DNA from: VRUE01 sp963705635
GTDB taxonomy: Bacteria; Actinomycetota; Thermoleophilia; Solirubrobacterales; 70-9
Assembly: GCA_963705635.1 (NCBI GenBank)
Contig: CAVPKH010000003.1
Span: 682,001-746,000, forward strand
Length of the DNA: 64,000 nucleotides
Direction: 5' to 3'
Shown here: positions 16,954 through 25,347 of the stretch, in pieces
How the letters are laid out: each line of letters opens with the position of its first letter
Position numbering within the stretch: position 1 is the stretch's first letter
Program-made: the position numbers and the translations under genes
Notes under the pieces: generated by a model
What the model was told of the DNA's origin: nothing
The model's input: only the letters and a program-made list of their open reading frames with translations
Database searches by the model: none

Positions 16954-17847
16954 TCATCCAAACCGCCCGCTGACGTAGTCCTCGGTCGCCTGCTGAGAGG
17001 GGCTGGTGAAGATCTTCTCGGTGGCGCCGATCTCGACCAGGCGGCCCGGCTTGCCCGTCTCCTCGAGGTTGAAGAAGGCGGTGATGTCGCTGGCGCGCGA
17101 GGCCTGCTGCATGTTGTGGGTGACGATCGCGATCGTGAACTTGCTCTTCAGCTCGCCGATCAGATCCTCGATCGCCAGCGTCGCGACCGGGTCGAGCGCC
17201 GAGCAGGGCTCGTCCATCAACAGCACCTCGGGCTCGACCGCGATCGCGCGGGCGATGCAGAGGCGCTGCTGCTGACCGCCGGAGAGCCCGGAGCCGGGCT
17301 TGTCGAGGCGGTCCTTGACCTCGTTCCAGAGGTGGGCGCCGCGCAGCGAGCGCTCGACGATCCCGTCCTTCTCGGTCTTCTTCACCCGGCCGGCGTTGAG
17401 GTTGAGCCCGGCGGCGACGTTGTCGTAGATCGACATCGTCGGGAAGGGGTTGGGTGACTGGAAGACCATGCCGACGAGGCGGCGGACCTGGACCGGATCG
17501 ACCTTGGGCCCGTAGATGTCCTGCCCGTCTAGCGTGATCTCGCCCTCGACCCGGGCGCTCGCGGTCAGCTCGTGCATGCGGTTGAGCGAGCGCAGGAAAG
17601 TCGTCTTGCCGCAGCCGGAGGAGCCGATCAAAGCCGTCACCTTGTTCGGCGCGACCGTCATCGTCACGTTTTCGACCGCGTGGAAATCGCCGTAGTAGAG
17701 GTTCACCCCCTTCGCCTCGAGCGTCTTCGCCGGCCGGCCCTGGGCGCCGGTCGTCGCCTCGGGAGCGGGCTGCGTACTTGTCGTCAGCGGCTTCATCTCG
17801 GCTTTGCCGACCTCTGTCTCGGCTCGGGTTGCACCTGGGGCTCCCAT
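16954..17847 (-). CDS. pstB: Phosphate ABC transporter ATP-binding protein PstB
   Basis: A 297-residue ABC ATPase: Walker A IGSSGCGKTT, Q-loop VFQSPNPFP, signature LSGGQQQRLCIARAIA, Walker B VLLMDEPCSALDP, H-loop IVTHNMQQA. PstB-specific SPNPFPTMSIYDNVA is present. The start ATG at 17847 (MGAPGATRAE) has GGAGAG about ten bases upstream; the next ATG at 17796 (MKPLTTST) is nearer the usual family start. It energises PstA/PstC. Confidence 0.93.
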   Translation of the reverse strand: MGAPGATRAETEVGKAEMKPLTTSTQPAPEATTGAQGRPAKTLEAKGVNLYYGDFHAVENVTMTVAPNKVTALIGSSGCGKTTFLRSLNRMHELTASARVEGEITLDGQDIYGPKVDPVQVRRLVGMVFQSPNPFPTMSIYDNVAAGLNLNAGRVKKTEKDGIVERSLRGAHLWNEVKDRLDKPGSGLSGGQQQRLCIARAIAVEPEVLLMDEPCSALDPVATLAIEDLIGELKSKFTIAIVTHNMQQASRASDITAFFNLEETGKPGRLVEIGATEKIFTSPSQQATEDYVSGRFG

Positions 17848-17871
17848 CCGTCGTGCTCTCCTTCCATCCAC

Positions 17872-18904
17872 TTAGCGGATCTCGGTTCTGTACCGGCGGT
17901 AGATCAGGCGAGCGACGAGGTTGAGGACCATGACGATAACGATCAGGGTCAGCGCGGCTGCCCAGGCCCTGTCGTAGGAGGCCTGCTTGAAGACGCCGGG
18001 GGTGCGGTACTCGCTGTAGGCGTAGACCGCGAGGTTCTGCATGCGGCCGGAGAAGGGGTTGCTGTTGATCGAGTCGACGACGCCGGTGGTGACCAGCAGC
18101 GGCGCCGTCTCGCCGATGATCCGCGCCACCGCGATCATCATGCCGGTGATCAGCCCGGCGAAAGCGGTCGGCAGGACGACCTTGGTGATCGTCCGCCACT
18201 TCGGCGTGCCCAGCGCGTAGGACGCCTCGCGCAAATGGTTGGGGACGATCTTCAGCACCTCCTCGGAAGTGCGGATCACGATCGGGATCATCAGCACCGA
18301 GAGCGCCACCGAGCCCATCACGCCGAGCCGGATTCCGGGGCCGAAGATGAGCGCGAAGAGCGCGTAGGCGAAGAGGCCGGCGACGATCGAGGGGATGCCG
18401 GTCATCACGTCGACGAAGAAGGTCAGCGCCCGGCCCAGGCGCCCTCCGCCGTACTCGGTCAGATAGATCGCCGCCATCAGGCCGACCGGGATCGAGATCA
18501 ATGCGGCGACGCCGGTGATCACCAGGGTGCCGACCAGGGCGTGGGCGGCGCCGCCGCCGCCGATCTGCCCCCGCGCCGACTCGGTGAGGAATTCGAGGCT
18601 GAGGCCGGGGATGCCGCGCTTGGCGACCTCGAAGACGAGCGAGAGCAGCGGGATCAGGGCCAGGCCGAAGGCGGCGACGATGGCCAGGGTGACCAGCCGG
18701 TCCTTGGCCCGGCGCGAGCCCCTCGACCCGGCGCGACCAGGTGTAGGTGACGATCGCGGCGACGAAGACCGTGGCGACGAGCAGGAGGGCGAGGCTGAAG
18801 GCGCCGGCGGCGAGCAGCAGCGCCGCGGCGAGCGCCGCCGAGCCGGCGACCACGCCGTAGGGGGACCAGTCGGGCAGGACGCCGGTGTCGAGCGCCGCGT
18901 TCAC
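17872..18904 (-). CDS. pstA: Phosphate ABC transporter permease PstA, one apparent frameshift
   Basis: The C-terminal 216 residues (MITGVAALISIPVGLMAAIYL... to YRRYRTEIR) are a clear PstA permease with EEVLKIVPNHLREASYALGTPKWRT as the ABC-interacting loop. The N-terminus (VNAALDTGVLPDWSPYGVV..., two helices) lies in another frame. The shift is near 18717-18727; removing one G from a GGGG run restores WSRRVEGSRRAKDRLVTL. The GTG start overlaps the pstC stop by 4 nt (GTGA). An intact gene with a sequencing error seems more likely than loss, since neighbours are intact. Confidence 0.82.
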
Positions 18905-19863
18905 TGGATGTTCTGACGGGCGATGATCGCCCGCGCGGCGAGGTTGGTGACGAGGGTGATCGCGAAGAGCACGAGGCCGGAGGCGATCAGCGTGTTGATC
19001 GCCAGGCCGGTCGATTCGGGGAAGTCGAGGGCGATGTTGGCGGCGATCGTCGACGGGTTCGCCTGGCTGATCAGGTTGAAGCTGACGATGCCGGAGACGG
19101 AGAGGATGATCGTCACCGCCATCGTCTCCCCCAGCGCCCGGCCGAGGCCGAGCATGGCGCCGCTGACGATCGAGGACTTGCCGAAGGGCAGGACGGTCAT
19201 GCGGATCATCTCCCAGCGCGTCGCGCCCAGCGCCAGGGCGCCTTCCTGCAGCTTGCGCGGCGTCTGCGAGAAGACCTCGCGGGCGACGGCGGAGACGATC
19301 GGCAGGATCATCACGGTCAGGACCAGGCCGGCGACCAGCATCGTGCGGCCGGTGACCGAGGCCGGTCCCGCGAAGAAGGGGATGAAGCCGAGCTTCTGTT
19401 CGAGCCATTCCATCGGCCCCACCGCGGCCGGGCCGAGCACGAAGATGCCCCAGAGGCCGTAGACGATGCTGGGTATGGCGGCAAGCAGGTCAACCATGTA
19501 GCCAAGCGGCAGCAGCAGGCGCCGCGGCGCGATGTGGCTGATGAAGAGCGCCACGGCGACCGCGAGCGGAACGGCGAGGGCGACCGCGATCGTCGCCGCC
19601 AGCACGGTGCCGAAGGCGAGCGGGGCGATGTAGTCGATCAGGCTCCTGCCCCCCGGCAGTTCCGAGGAGCTCGCGGTGACAGCCGGCATCGCCTGGATCA
19701 GCAGGAACGCCGCCACCCCGGCGAGCAGGGCGAGGATCGTCACCGCCGCGGCGACCGCGACGTTGGAGAAGACCCGATCGCCCCAGCGCCGCCGCCCACC
19801 CGAGGCCGCGGCGAGGATCTGGCCGGCGTTGGTGGTCGTGTCGGCGTGTGCCTCCACGCTCAA
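18901..19863 (-). CDS. pstC: Phosphate ABC transporter permease PstC
   Basis: A 320-residue permease with about six helices. SAVAREVFSQTPRKLQEGALALGATRWEM is the EAA-type cytoplasmic loop contacting PstB, and LGRALGETMAV carries the conserved Arg and Glu of Pst permeases. The gene lies between pstS and pstA in the usual pstSCAB order and overlaps pstA by 4 nt. The gap to pstS contains a strong hairpin. Confidence 0.93.
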   Translation of the reverse strand: MSVEAHADTTTNAGQILAAASGGRRRWGDRVFSNVAVAAAVTILALLAGVAAFLLIQAMPAVTASSSELPGGRSLIDYIAPLAFGTVLAATIAVALAVPLAVAVALFISHIAPRRLLLPLGYMVDLLAAIPSIVYGLWGIFVLGPAAVGPMEWLEQKLGFIPFFAGPASVTGRTMLVAGLVLTVMILPIVSAVAREVFSQTPRKLQEGALALGATRWEMIRMTVLPFGKSSIVSGAMLGLGRALGETMAVTIILSVSGIVSFNLISQANPSTIAANIALDFPESTGLAINTLIASGLVLFAITLVTNLAARAIIARQNIQ

Positions 19864-19900
19864 CCCCGGCCCCGCCGGGAAAGGGGCCCGGAGCGCACGA

Positions 19901-19924
19901 GGCCCCGCCGCAAGCGGCGGGGCC
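19901..19924 (-). terminator. Hairpin between pstS and pstC
   Basis: A perfect 10-bp GC stem (GGCCCCGCCG with CGGCGGGGCC) and a CAAG tetraloop lie in the 92-nt pstS-pstC gap. In pst operons such an intercistronic hairpin commonly stabilises or attenuates so that the binding protein is made in excess; that role is inferred. Confidence 0.6.
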
Positions 19925-19955
19925 CGGATGTGTGCGAGAGCTCCAAGGCGCCTGC

Positions 19956-21054
19956 CTAGGAGCTGCTTTCGATTGCGTCGACGGCCGGCTGGATCTTCTT
20001 CGCCAGCGACGCCGACAGCGGGGCGGAACCAGCGTTTTCAGCGGCGATTGACTGCCCTTCGCCGCTGATCACGTAGTTGAAGTAGCCCTTGACGATGGCG
20101 GCTTCGTCAGCCGAGCCATACTGCGTGCAGCCGATCAGGTAGGAGACCAGGACGATCGGGTACGTGCCCTGCGATTCGGTCTTGCGATCGAGTTCGAAGG
20201 GGAACATGTACGGGGTCTTGGCCAGGTCCTTGGCTTCGGGCGACTCCTCAAGGATCTTCGCCGCGGCCTCCGGGGTCGGTTCGACAAATTCGTTGCCCAC
20301 CTTGATCGTGGCAACGCCGAGTTCTCCAGCCTGGCTGGCATCGGCGTAGCCAATCGCGCCGTCGCCGGCGGTAACGGCTTCGACCACGCCGGACGTGCCC
20401 TGGGCTGCCTCGCCACCTTTGACCGGCCAGTCGCCGCTGACTTCGTACTGCCAGACGCTGGGGACGACCTGCGAAAGGTAGTCGGTGAAGTTCTCAGTCG
20501 TGCCCGACTCATCGGCGCGATTGACCGGGGTAATGCGGGTGTCCGGCAGTTCGACGCCGGGGTTGTCCTTGGCGATCGCCGGGTCGTTCCAGGTGCTGAT
20601 TTCCTGGCTGAAGATCTTCGCCAGGGTTTCCGGGTCGAGCTGCAGCGATTCGACGCCTTCGAGGTTGTAGATGATCGCGATCGGCGAGACGTAGGCCGGG
20701 ATCTCGACCAGCTTGCCGGGGTTGCAGCGGTCGGCAGCTTTTTTCAGCTCGTCTTCTTCTTCTTCGAGCGCTGCGTCACTGCCGGCATAGGAGACGCCGC
20801 CGGCGATGAACTGTTCGCGGCCACCGCCCGAGCCGACGGCGTCGTAGGAGATCGTCACGCCGGAGTTTGCGTTCTCGAATTCGGCGATCCAGGCTTCCTG
20901 TGCCGCCTCCTGCGAGGTGGCGCCGGCGCCGGCGAGCTGGCCGGAGAGGCTCCCGGACGAGCTGGTGCTGCTGTTCGCTGTCGCCGCAGGCTGAGACGGC
21001 GACGGCGAGGACGGCCAATGAGGCGAAAATGGCCAACCATCTAGAGGGACTCAC
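19956..21054 (-). CDS. pstS: Phosphate-binding lipoprotein PstS, one apparent frameshift
   Basis: The N-terminus (GTG at 21054; MSPSRWLAIFASLAVLAVAV) is a lipoprotein signal with lipobox VSAC. The mature domain, in another frame, reads LAGAGATSQEAAQEAWIAEF, then SYDAVGSGGGREQFIAGGVSYAGSDA (phosphate-binding loop) and DESGTTENFTDYL. The frames join near 20981-20992; one base removed beside the lipobox Cys would restore a Ser/Thr linker. The whole is about 365 residues, normal for PstS. A PHO-type array lies about 80 nt upstream. The shift could be assembly error. Confidence 0.85.
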
Positions 21055-21133
21055 GCGAACTCCTTTTCGTCGTTTGGCACAGAAGAGCCGGCTCGCAAGC
21101 CGCTCGCCGCCACACTCTCAGCGCCCTGCCGAC

Positions 21134-21177
21134 AGCTTGTTACCTGCCTGTATCGAGGTTGTGAAAAAGATGTAAAA
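21134..21177 (-). promoter_or_regulatory. PHO-box-like array upstream of pstS
   Basis: On the minus strand four 11-nt units are in phase: TTTTACATCTT, TTTCACAACCT, CGATACAGGCA, GGTAACAAGCT, each with ACA at positions 5-7. The first two are identical at eight of eleven positions. The array lies 80-123 nt upstream of the pstS start and is the expected place for PhoP activation. Confidence 0.65.
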
Positions 21178-21201
21178 GACCTGTTGCGGAGCGGATTCCG
21201 C

Positions 21202-21489
21202 CTAGCCGTCCGGGGAGAAGCGGTAGCCGATGCCGCTGTGGGTGTGGATCAGGCGCCGGCCGGGCAGCGCCTCGCTCAGCTTCGAGCGCAGGCGGCTGAC
21301 GTAGACGTCGACCGAGCGGTCGGCGTGGCGGGGCTGGCGCCCCCAGACCTCGGCGTAGAGCTCCTCGCGGGTGAGGATGCGCTGGGGATGGGCCGCCAGC
21401 GTCGTCAGCAGCTGCAGCTCGCGCATGGTCAAGCTCAGTGGCCGACCGTCGACCAGCGCCGCGTGCTCCTCGGGCCGAATCTCCAGCAT
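21202..21489 (-). CDS. Stand-alone OmpR-type winged-helix DNA-binding protein
   Basis: A 95-residue protein that is only a Trans_reg_C domain: LTMRELQLLTTLAAHPQRIL, the recognition helix RSVDVYVSRLRSKL, and the wing LIHTHSGIGYRFSP. No receiver domain is present and the start at 21489 is the first ATG. It closely resembles the C-terminal domain of the full-length regulator 36 nt upstream. It could compete with or assist that regulator at the PHO arrays; this is inference. An array at 21520-21563 lies directly upstream. Confidence 0.75.
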   Translation of the reverse strand: MLEIRPEEHAALVDGRPLSLTMRELQLLTTLAAHPQRILTREELYAEVWGRQPRHADRSVDVYVSRLRSKLSEALPGRRLIHTHSGIGYRFSPDG

Positions 21490-21519
21490 CCCGAGCCAGG
21501 ATCGCCGCGGCGGGCCGGC

Positions 21520-21563
21520 GCTCGGTTACGCGGCCGTAAAGCTGCTGTGAACTACTTGTGAAT
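21520..21563 (-). promoter_or_regulatory. PHO-box-like array upstream of the small winged-helix gene
   Basis: Minus-strand units: ATTCACAAGTA, GTTCACAGCAG, CTTTACGGCCG, CGTAACCGAGC, contiguous at 11-nt spacing. The array overlaps the last codons of the upstream regulator gene and ends 31 nt before the ATG at 21489. The two GTTCAC-like units are strong; the last two are weaker. Confidence 0.65.
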
Positions 21564-22326
21564 CCTGCGCCGGCTCGAGGGCCGGCATCGCGGCGCTGGA
21601 GACCAGCTCCGTCGCGCTCGCCGTGGACTCAGGATCGAAGCGGTAGCCGACGCCGAAGTGGGTGTGGATGTAGCGCCAGCCGGGTGAGCGCTTCTCCAGC
21701 TTCTGGCGCAGCTTGCGGATGAAGACGTCGACCGAGCGGTCGCCGTGGGCCATCGCGTAGCCCCAGACCCGCTGGTAGATCGCCTCGCGCTCGAGCACCT
21801 GGCCCTTGGCGTCGGCGAGCAGCTGCAGCAGCTCGAACTCGCGCCGGGTCAGGTCGAGGCTGCCGCCACCGACGAAGGCCTGGAACTGATCGGCGCGGAT
21901 CTCCATCTCGCCGGCGACGAGCGGGCCGGCCTCGATCCCGGGGCGGCTGCGGCGGCGACGGCGGGAAACCGCCTCGATCCGCGCCATCACCTCCTCGGGG
22001 TGACAGGGCTTGCCGATCCAGTCGTCGACCCCGAGCCGCAGGCCGCGGACCCGCTGGGCCACGGTCGAGCGGCCGGTGCAGACGACCACGCCGAGGTCGG
22101 GCAGCATCGCGCAGACCCGCTCCAGGTAGTCCCAGGCTTCGTCGCCCAGGACCTCCAGGTCGAGCAGCAGGGCGTTGAGCTTCATCGCCACCAGCTCCTC
22201 GGGCGGAATCGCGCTGCTCAGCGTTCGCTGCTGCCAGCCCGCCGTTCCGGTGCGCTTCGACAGCACGGTCACGAAACCACTGTCGTCGTCGATTACCGCA
22301 AGCCTGATGGTCTGCTGTGGATTCAA
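21526..22326 (-). CDS. OmpR/PhoB-family response regulator
   Basis: A 266-residue protein. The receiver has the acidic pair in LAVIDDDSGF, phosphoacceptor Asp in NALLLDLEVLG, Thr in VVVCTGRST and Lys in WIGKPCHPEE, so it looks phosphorylatable. The C-terminal winged helix has LTRREFELLQLLA and RSVDVFIRKLRQKLEKR with wing YIHTHFGVGYRFDPE. The last 35 residues are an extra tail. It is the likely PhoP-like regulator of the island, but no histidine kinase gene is in the window. Two further arrays lie in its upstream region. Confidence 0.85.
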   Translation of the reverse strand: MNPQQTIRLAVIDDDSGFVTVLSKRTGTAGWQQRTLSSAIPPEELVAMKLNALLLDLEVLGDEAWDYLERVCAMLPDLGVVVCTGRSTVAQRVRGLRLGVDDWIGKPCHPEEVMARIEAVSRRRRRSRPGIEAGPLVAGEMEIRADQFQAFVGGGSLDLTRREFELLQLLADAKGQVLEREAIYQRVWGYAMAHGDRSVDVFIRKLRQKLEKRSPGWRYIHTHFGVGYRFDPESTASATELVSSAAMPALEPAQDSQVVHSSFTAA

Positions 22327-22424
22327 GTCAAGTGGCGGGCGCCGGAGCTGCTGACGAGGATGTGCCCGGAGGCGGCTCGATTGTAAGCAGCTTCGACGGC
22401 GGAGGGCTGCTCAAAATCCCCTGC

Positions 22425-22446
22425 GTTCACAGGATTTTCACAGGCC
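22425..22446 (+). promoter_or_regulatory. Two-unit PHO-box-like repeat
   Basis: Units GTTCACAGGAT and TTTCACAGGCC lie back to back on the plus strand, about 100 nt upstream of the regulator start at 22326. Orientation is opposite to the regulator gene. It may mediate autoregulation. Confidence 0.55.
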
Positions 22447-22515
22447 AGGCGCGGAGTGCCTGCTCTTTCCGTGCTTTTCTCGTCAGCTGGTGAAGGGTCC
22501 CGAGGAGCCCAGCTG

Positions 22516-22559
22516 GTTCTCCGAATGTTCACCGGACGACCTCCGAATGTTCACCGAAC
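22516..22559 (+). promoter_or_regulatory. Four-unit PHO-box-like array
   Basis: Plus-strand units GTTCTCCGAAT, GTTCACCGGAC, GACCTCCGAAT, GTTCACCGAAC are contiguous. Units 1 and 3, and 2 and 4, are near copies, so the array looks like a duplicated 22-mer. It is the best match to the PhoP-box consensus in the window and lies about 190 nt upstream of the regulator. Confidence 0.72.
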
Positions 22560-22656
22560 AAGCGGGCCGAGGGGGCACACTTCGATCTCACGAGACTCCT
22601 CTCTCGTCACCGCGAACGGCCCACTGCCCCGGGCCGTTCGCCATTTCTGGGCCGGA

Positions 22657-23472
22657 TTAGCTGATCGCCCCCGTCGCCGCCAGCACCAGCACCAGCGCGC
22701 CCAGGGCGATGCGGTAGATGACGAAGATCTCCAGCGTGTGGGTGCTGAGGTAGCGCAGCAGCCAGGCGATCGCCAGGTAGCCGGAGACGAAGGCGACGAG
22801 CGTGGCGATTGCCGTCGCCCCCGCCGAGGGACTGCCGGCTTCGCCGACCTTGCGCAACTCGAAGAGGCCGCTCAGGACCACGGCCGGCACCGAGAGCAAG
22901 AACGAGTAGCGCGCCGCGGCGACCCGGTCGAAGCCGCGGAAGAGACCGGCCGAGATCGTCGCCCCCGAGCGCGAGACGCCGGGGATGAGGGCGAGCGCCT
23001 GGGCGACGCCGATGAAGAGGCCGTCGCGCCCGTTCATCTCGGCCAGCTCGCGCTGTCGGGCACCGACCCGCTCGGCGGCGACCATGACGAAGGAGAAGAG
23101 GATCAGAGCCGAGCCGATCAGGTAGAGGCTGCGCGCGCCGGACTCGATCTGATCCTTGAAGATGAAGCCGAAGATCGAGATCGGGATCGTCCCCAGCACG
23201 ATGAACCAGCCCAGCCTCGCGTCCTGGCTGCTCCGCCTGATCGGCACCCGCAGCTCGCGCAGCCAGGCAGCCGCTATTCGCCAGAGGTCAGCGCGGAAGT
23301 AGATCAGCACCGCGGCCATCGTCCCGAGCTGGATCACGGCGGTGAACCCGGCCCCCGGGTCGGACCAGCCGAGCAGCGCCGGCACGATGCGCAGGTGCCC
23401 ACTCGATGAGATCGGCAGGAACTCGGTCAGCCCCTGCACGAGGCCGAGGACGATGGCTTCGAGGTTGCTCAT
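22657..23472 (-). CDS. uppP: Undecaprenyl-diphosphatase UppP (BacA)
   Basis: A 271-residue membrane enzyme recycling undecaprenyl diphosphate in peptidoglycan synthesis. LVQGLTEFLPISSSGHL near residue 12 is the first catalytic signature (Glu, Ser, His), and ALIPGVSRSGATI near residue 163 the second (PGxSRSG). About eight hydrophobic helices. The ATG at 23472 begins MSNLEAIVLG, as in the family, with AGGATG upstream. The longer frame to 23565 passes through an inverted repeat. Confidence 0.92.
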   Translation of the reverse strand: MSNLEAIVLGLVQGLTEFLPISSSGHLRIVPALLGWSDPGAGFTAVIQLGTMAAVLIYFRADLWRIAAAWLRELRVPIRRSSQDARLGWFIVLGTIPISIFGFIFKDQIESGARSLYLIGSALILFSFVMVAAERVGARQRELAEMNGRDGLFIGVAQALALIPGVSRSGATISAGLFRGFDRVAAARYSFLLSVPAVVLSGLFELRKVGEAGSPSAGATAIATLVAFVSGYLAIAWLLRYLSTHTLEIFVIYRIALGALVLVLAATGAIS

Positions 23473-23491
23473 CGCGGGGCATCCTATGGAC

Positions 23492-23595
23492 CGCAAGGGA
23501 CGGGCATCCCCTGCGTAAACCCGCATAGGAACGGCCTCTGGGGTCCTCGCCGGGGTGGGCTCCAAGGTTTTCGCAGGGGATGCCCGTCCCTTGCG
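23492..23595. repeat. Long perfect inverted repeat filling a divergent promoter gap (element 4)
   Basis: Two 24-nt arms (23492-23515 and 23572-23595) are perfect reverse complements; the 56-nt loop begins TAAACC and ends GGTTTT, extending the pairing. The element occupies most of the gap between the divergent starts of uppP (23472) and the small gene at 23610. No second copy of the loop was found in the window. Confidence 0.7.
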
Positions 23596-23609
23596 CTAGA
23601 TTGGCGGAC

Positions 23610-23867
23610 GTGAAGATCCCCTCTCGCCCAGCCAAAGCTTTTGCTGCATTCTGCGCCGCGCTGCTCTCGCTGCTGCTGGCCGCGCCGCTGGCCCTGGCCG
23701 ACAACGGCGTCGGGCTTGCCGGGCCGACGACGGACCAGACCGTCACCTTCTTCTGCTTCGGCGTGATCGCCTTCTTCGCGATCCTCGTAATCGTCCTCTC
23801 GATCGTTCAGGGCAAGCTCGAGAAGCGCAAAGAACAGCGCCGGTACGACCTGCAGCGCCTCAACTAG
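23610..23867 (+). CDS. Small membrane-anchored protein, unknown function
   Basis: An 85-residue protein from GTG at 23610 (VKIPSRPAKAF). The first 30 residues form a signal-like hydrophobic stretch ending LALADNG; a second helix (FFCFGVIAFFAILVIVLSI) follows near residues 42-62, then a charged tail KLEKRKEQRRYDLQRL. Not recognised as a named family. It is convergent with the HD gene, seven bases apart. Confidence 0.55.
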   Translation: MKIPSRPAKAFAAFCAALLSLLLAAPLALADNGVGLAGPTTDQTVTFFCFGVIAFFAILVIVLSIVQGKLEKRKEQRRYDLQRLN

Positions 23868-23874
23868 TCGACAA

Positions 23875-24723
23875 CTAGTCGAGTCTGAAGCCGCTCAGCA
23901 GGCGCTTCTCGGTCTCGCCCTCGATCTTGGCGACGACCTCCACCTTGCCCTCGAGCGGCGTGTCGCGGATCTTCGTCGCCAGGAGGTCATCGACCTGGAA
24001 GATGCCGGCCGAGTTGTTCAGCTCGATCTCGATCCGCACCGGCCGGGTCTCCCCCGCCTCGATCCGCACCTCGTCGACCGCCGCCGCGGAGATCGAGTGG
24101 ATGCCCTCCTGGCCCGCTTCGATCGGAATCCGGGTGCGCCCCTGGGCCATGTCAAGGGCATCGGCGACCCTGACCACGCCAGCCTCCAGCGTGTAGGGCT
24201 CGCCGCGGCGGCGGTGGCCGATGATCGCGTGCAGGACCTCGGAGGCGACGATCGTTCGCTCCGGCTGCCGGTAGGAATCGGCGAGCAGTCGTTCGAGCGC
24301 CCCGCTGGCCAGGAACAGGCTGTAGGCCTCGTGGTCCTGGCGATGGATCGACATCCCCACGTCGTGCAGCAGGGCGCCCCCGGCCACGACCACCTCCGCA
24401 TCGCGCGGCGACATCCCGTGGTCGGCGACGACGGCGGGCTCGACCCCGGCCTTGACCAGCAGGCGCAGCAGTCGCAGGGCGATGTTGAGCACGATCTGCA
24501 TGTGGACCCACGAGTGGTCCGACATGCCCAGTCGCTCGGCGTGAACCTGGGTCATGTACCACCAGGCCCGCACCTGCTCGTCCCCGTTAACGGCGCCCAG
24601 GAACTCCTCAAGCTTCCTATTCCCTCGCGTCGGCGCTCGCACCCGCGCCTCGGCGATCGCCTCATGTGGCGGCTTCCGGCTGGGTCCCTGGGGGTCGGGA
24701 GTCGGAACGCGCTCGCCGTTCAT
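23875..24723 (-). CDS. HD-domain phosphohydrolase-like protein
   Basis: A 282-residue protein. DHSWVHMQIV (His near residue 73) and VVAGGALLHDVGMSIHRQDH supply HD-domain metal ligands, with later H and D in IGHRRRGEPYTLEAGVVRVADALDMAQGRTR. The C-terminal 90 residues form a beta-rich domain resembling those of cytidylyl/HD hydrolases. The ATG at 24723 is chosen because the longer frame to 24813 runs into repeat copy 1a. The substrate, a nucleotide or cyclic dinucleotide, is not predictable. Confidence 0.7.
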   Translation of the reverse strand: MNGERVPTPDPQGPSRKPPHEAIAEARVRAPTRGNRKLEEFLGAVNGDEQVRAWWYMTQVHAERLGMSDHSWVHMQIVLNIALRLLRLLVKAGVEPAVVADHGMSPRDAEVVVAGGALLHDVGMSIHRQDHEAYSLFLASGALERLLADSYRQPERTIVASEVLHAIIGHRRRGEPYTLEAGVVRVADALDMAQGRTRIPIEAGQEGIHSISAAAVDEVRIEAGETRPVRIEIELNNSAGIFQVDDLLATKIRDTPLEGKVEVVAKIEGETEKRLLSGFRLD

Positions 24724-24741
24724 CGCCGGAATCGTAGGGAA

Positions 24742-24847
24742 GGGTTCGGGTGCCCCTCCCGGCGGCTTGTACTTTTTCGGCAATTCAGCCACGGCCAGCC
24801 GACCGCGATCCACCGAAAAAGTTGAGCCGGGAGGGGTACCCGAACCC
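24742..24847 (-). repeat. Structured intergenic element, family 1, copy a
   Basis: Outer arms 24742-24763 and 24826-24847 pair over 22 positions with one G-U. Inner stem ACTTTTTCGG/CCGAAAAAGT lies at 24771-24780 and 24813-24822. In transcript sense (minus) the conserved parts are CAACTTTTTCGGTGGA and CCGAAAAAGTACAAG. It begins 11 bases after the stop of the Rpf-like gene and lies just upstream of the HD gene. Confidence 0.75.
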
Positions 24848-24858
24848 TCAGCGGCTGA

Positions 24859-25347
24859 TCAGCCGCAAACTGGCCAGGGGCTGGAGCCCGAAGCGGCATA
24901 GAGCAACGCAGCGCGATAGTCCTGCTCTGACTCGGGAGCTGCCGCTGGGTCGCCCGAGCCTCCGACCGATTCCCAGGTGCCGTAGTCGAACTGGTACTTG
25001 CCGCGGTAGGTGCCGCCGGAAGACACGGCCGTCGGGTCGCCGCCGGACTCGCAGGCGCCGATGGCGTCGAGAGTGGACCTGGAGACGCCGCCGGGCAGGG
25101 AGGCGTAGAGCTCGCGGCGCTCGCGGCGCAGGCGGGCGCGGCGGTCCGCTTCTATCTGGGCGACCGTCAGGCGGATCGTCTTGTGGAAGCGGACCACCGG
25201 CCGTTGCAGGACTCCGATCCGCGCCGGCTTTGCCTGGGAGACGCCGGCCTCTGGCGACGATGCCGCACCGCCGGCCGCAAGGGCTGCCGCGGGGAAGGCG
25301 ATGGAGGCGATCAGGACAGGGATGAAATATGTGCGTTTTGTGAGCAA
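24859..25347 (-). CDS. Secreted transglycosylase-like (Rpf-like) protein
   Basis: A 162-residue exported protein from TTG at 25347 (LLTKRTYFIPVLIASIAFPA, signal peptide ending ALAAGG). The C-terminal domain ALYASLPGGVSRSTLDAIGACESGGDPTAVSSGG to YQFDYGTWESVGGSGDPA matches the Transglycosylase/Rpf fold: ACESGGDP has the catalytic Glu and the Cys pairs with one near the end (PWPVCG). It would cleave peptidoglycan. The upstream 119-nt gap to purU holds the divergent promoters. Confidence 0.75.
   Translation of the reverse strand: MLTKRTYFIPVLIASIAFPAAALAAGGAASSPEAGVSQAKPARIGVLQRPVVRFHKTIRLTVAQIEADRRARLRRERRELYASLPGGVSRSTLDAIGACESGGDPTAVSSGGTYRGKYQFDYGTWESVGGSGDPAAAPESEQDYRAALLYAASGSSPWPVCG

Larger units (their letters stand above)
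22327..22656. other. Non-coding regulatory region between regulator and uppP
   Basis: This 330-nt gap holds no credible gene. It contains the two plus-strand PHO-type repeats annotated separately; nothing else was recognised. Confidence 0.6.

Noticed and set aside
16922..19408. An 828-codon frame across pstB, pstA and pstC
   Set aside because: Only the short pstA N-terminus is real in it; the rest is another frame of clear Pst genes.
21526..22326. Degenerate, non-phosphorylatable receiver in the regulator
   Set aside because: On inspection the acidic pair, phosphoacceptor Asp, Thr and Lys are all present.
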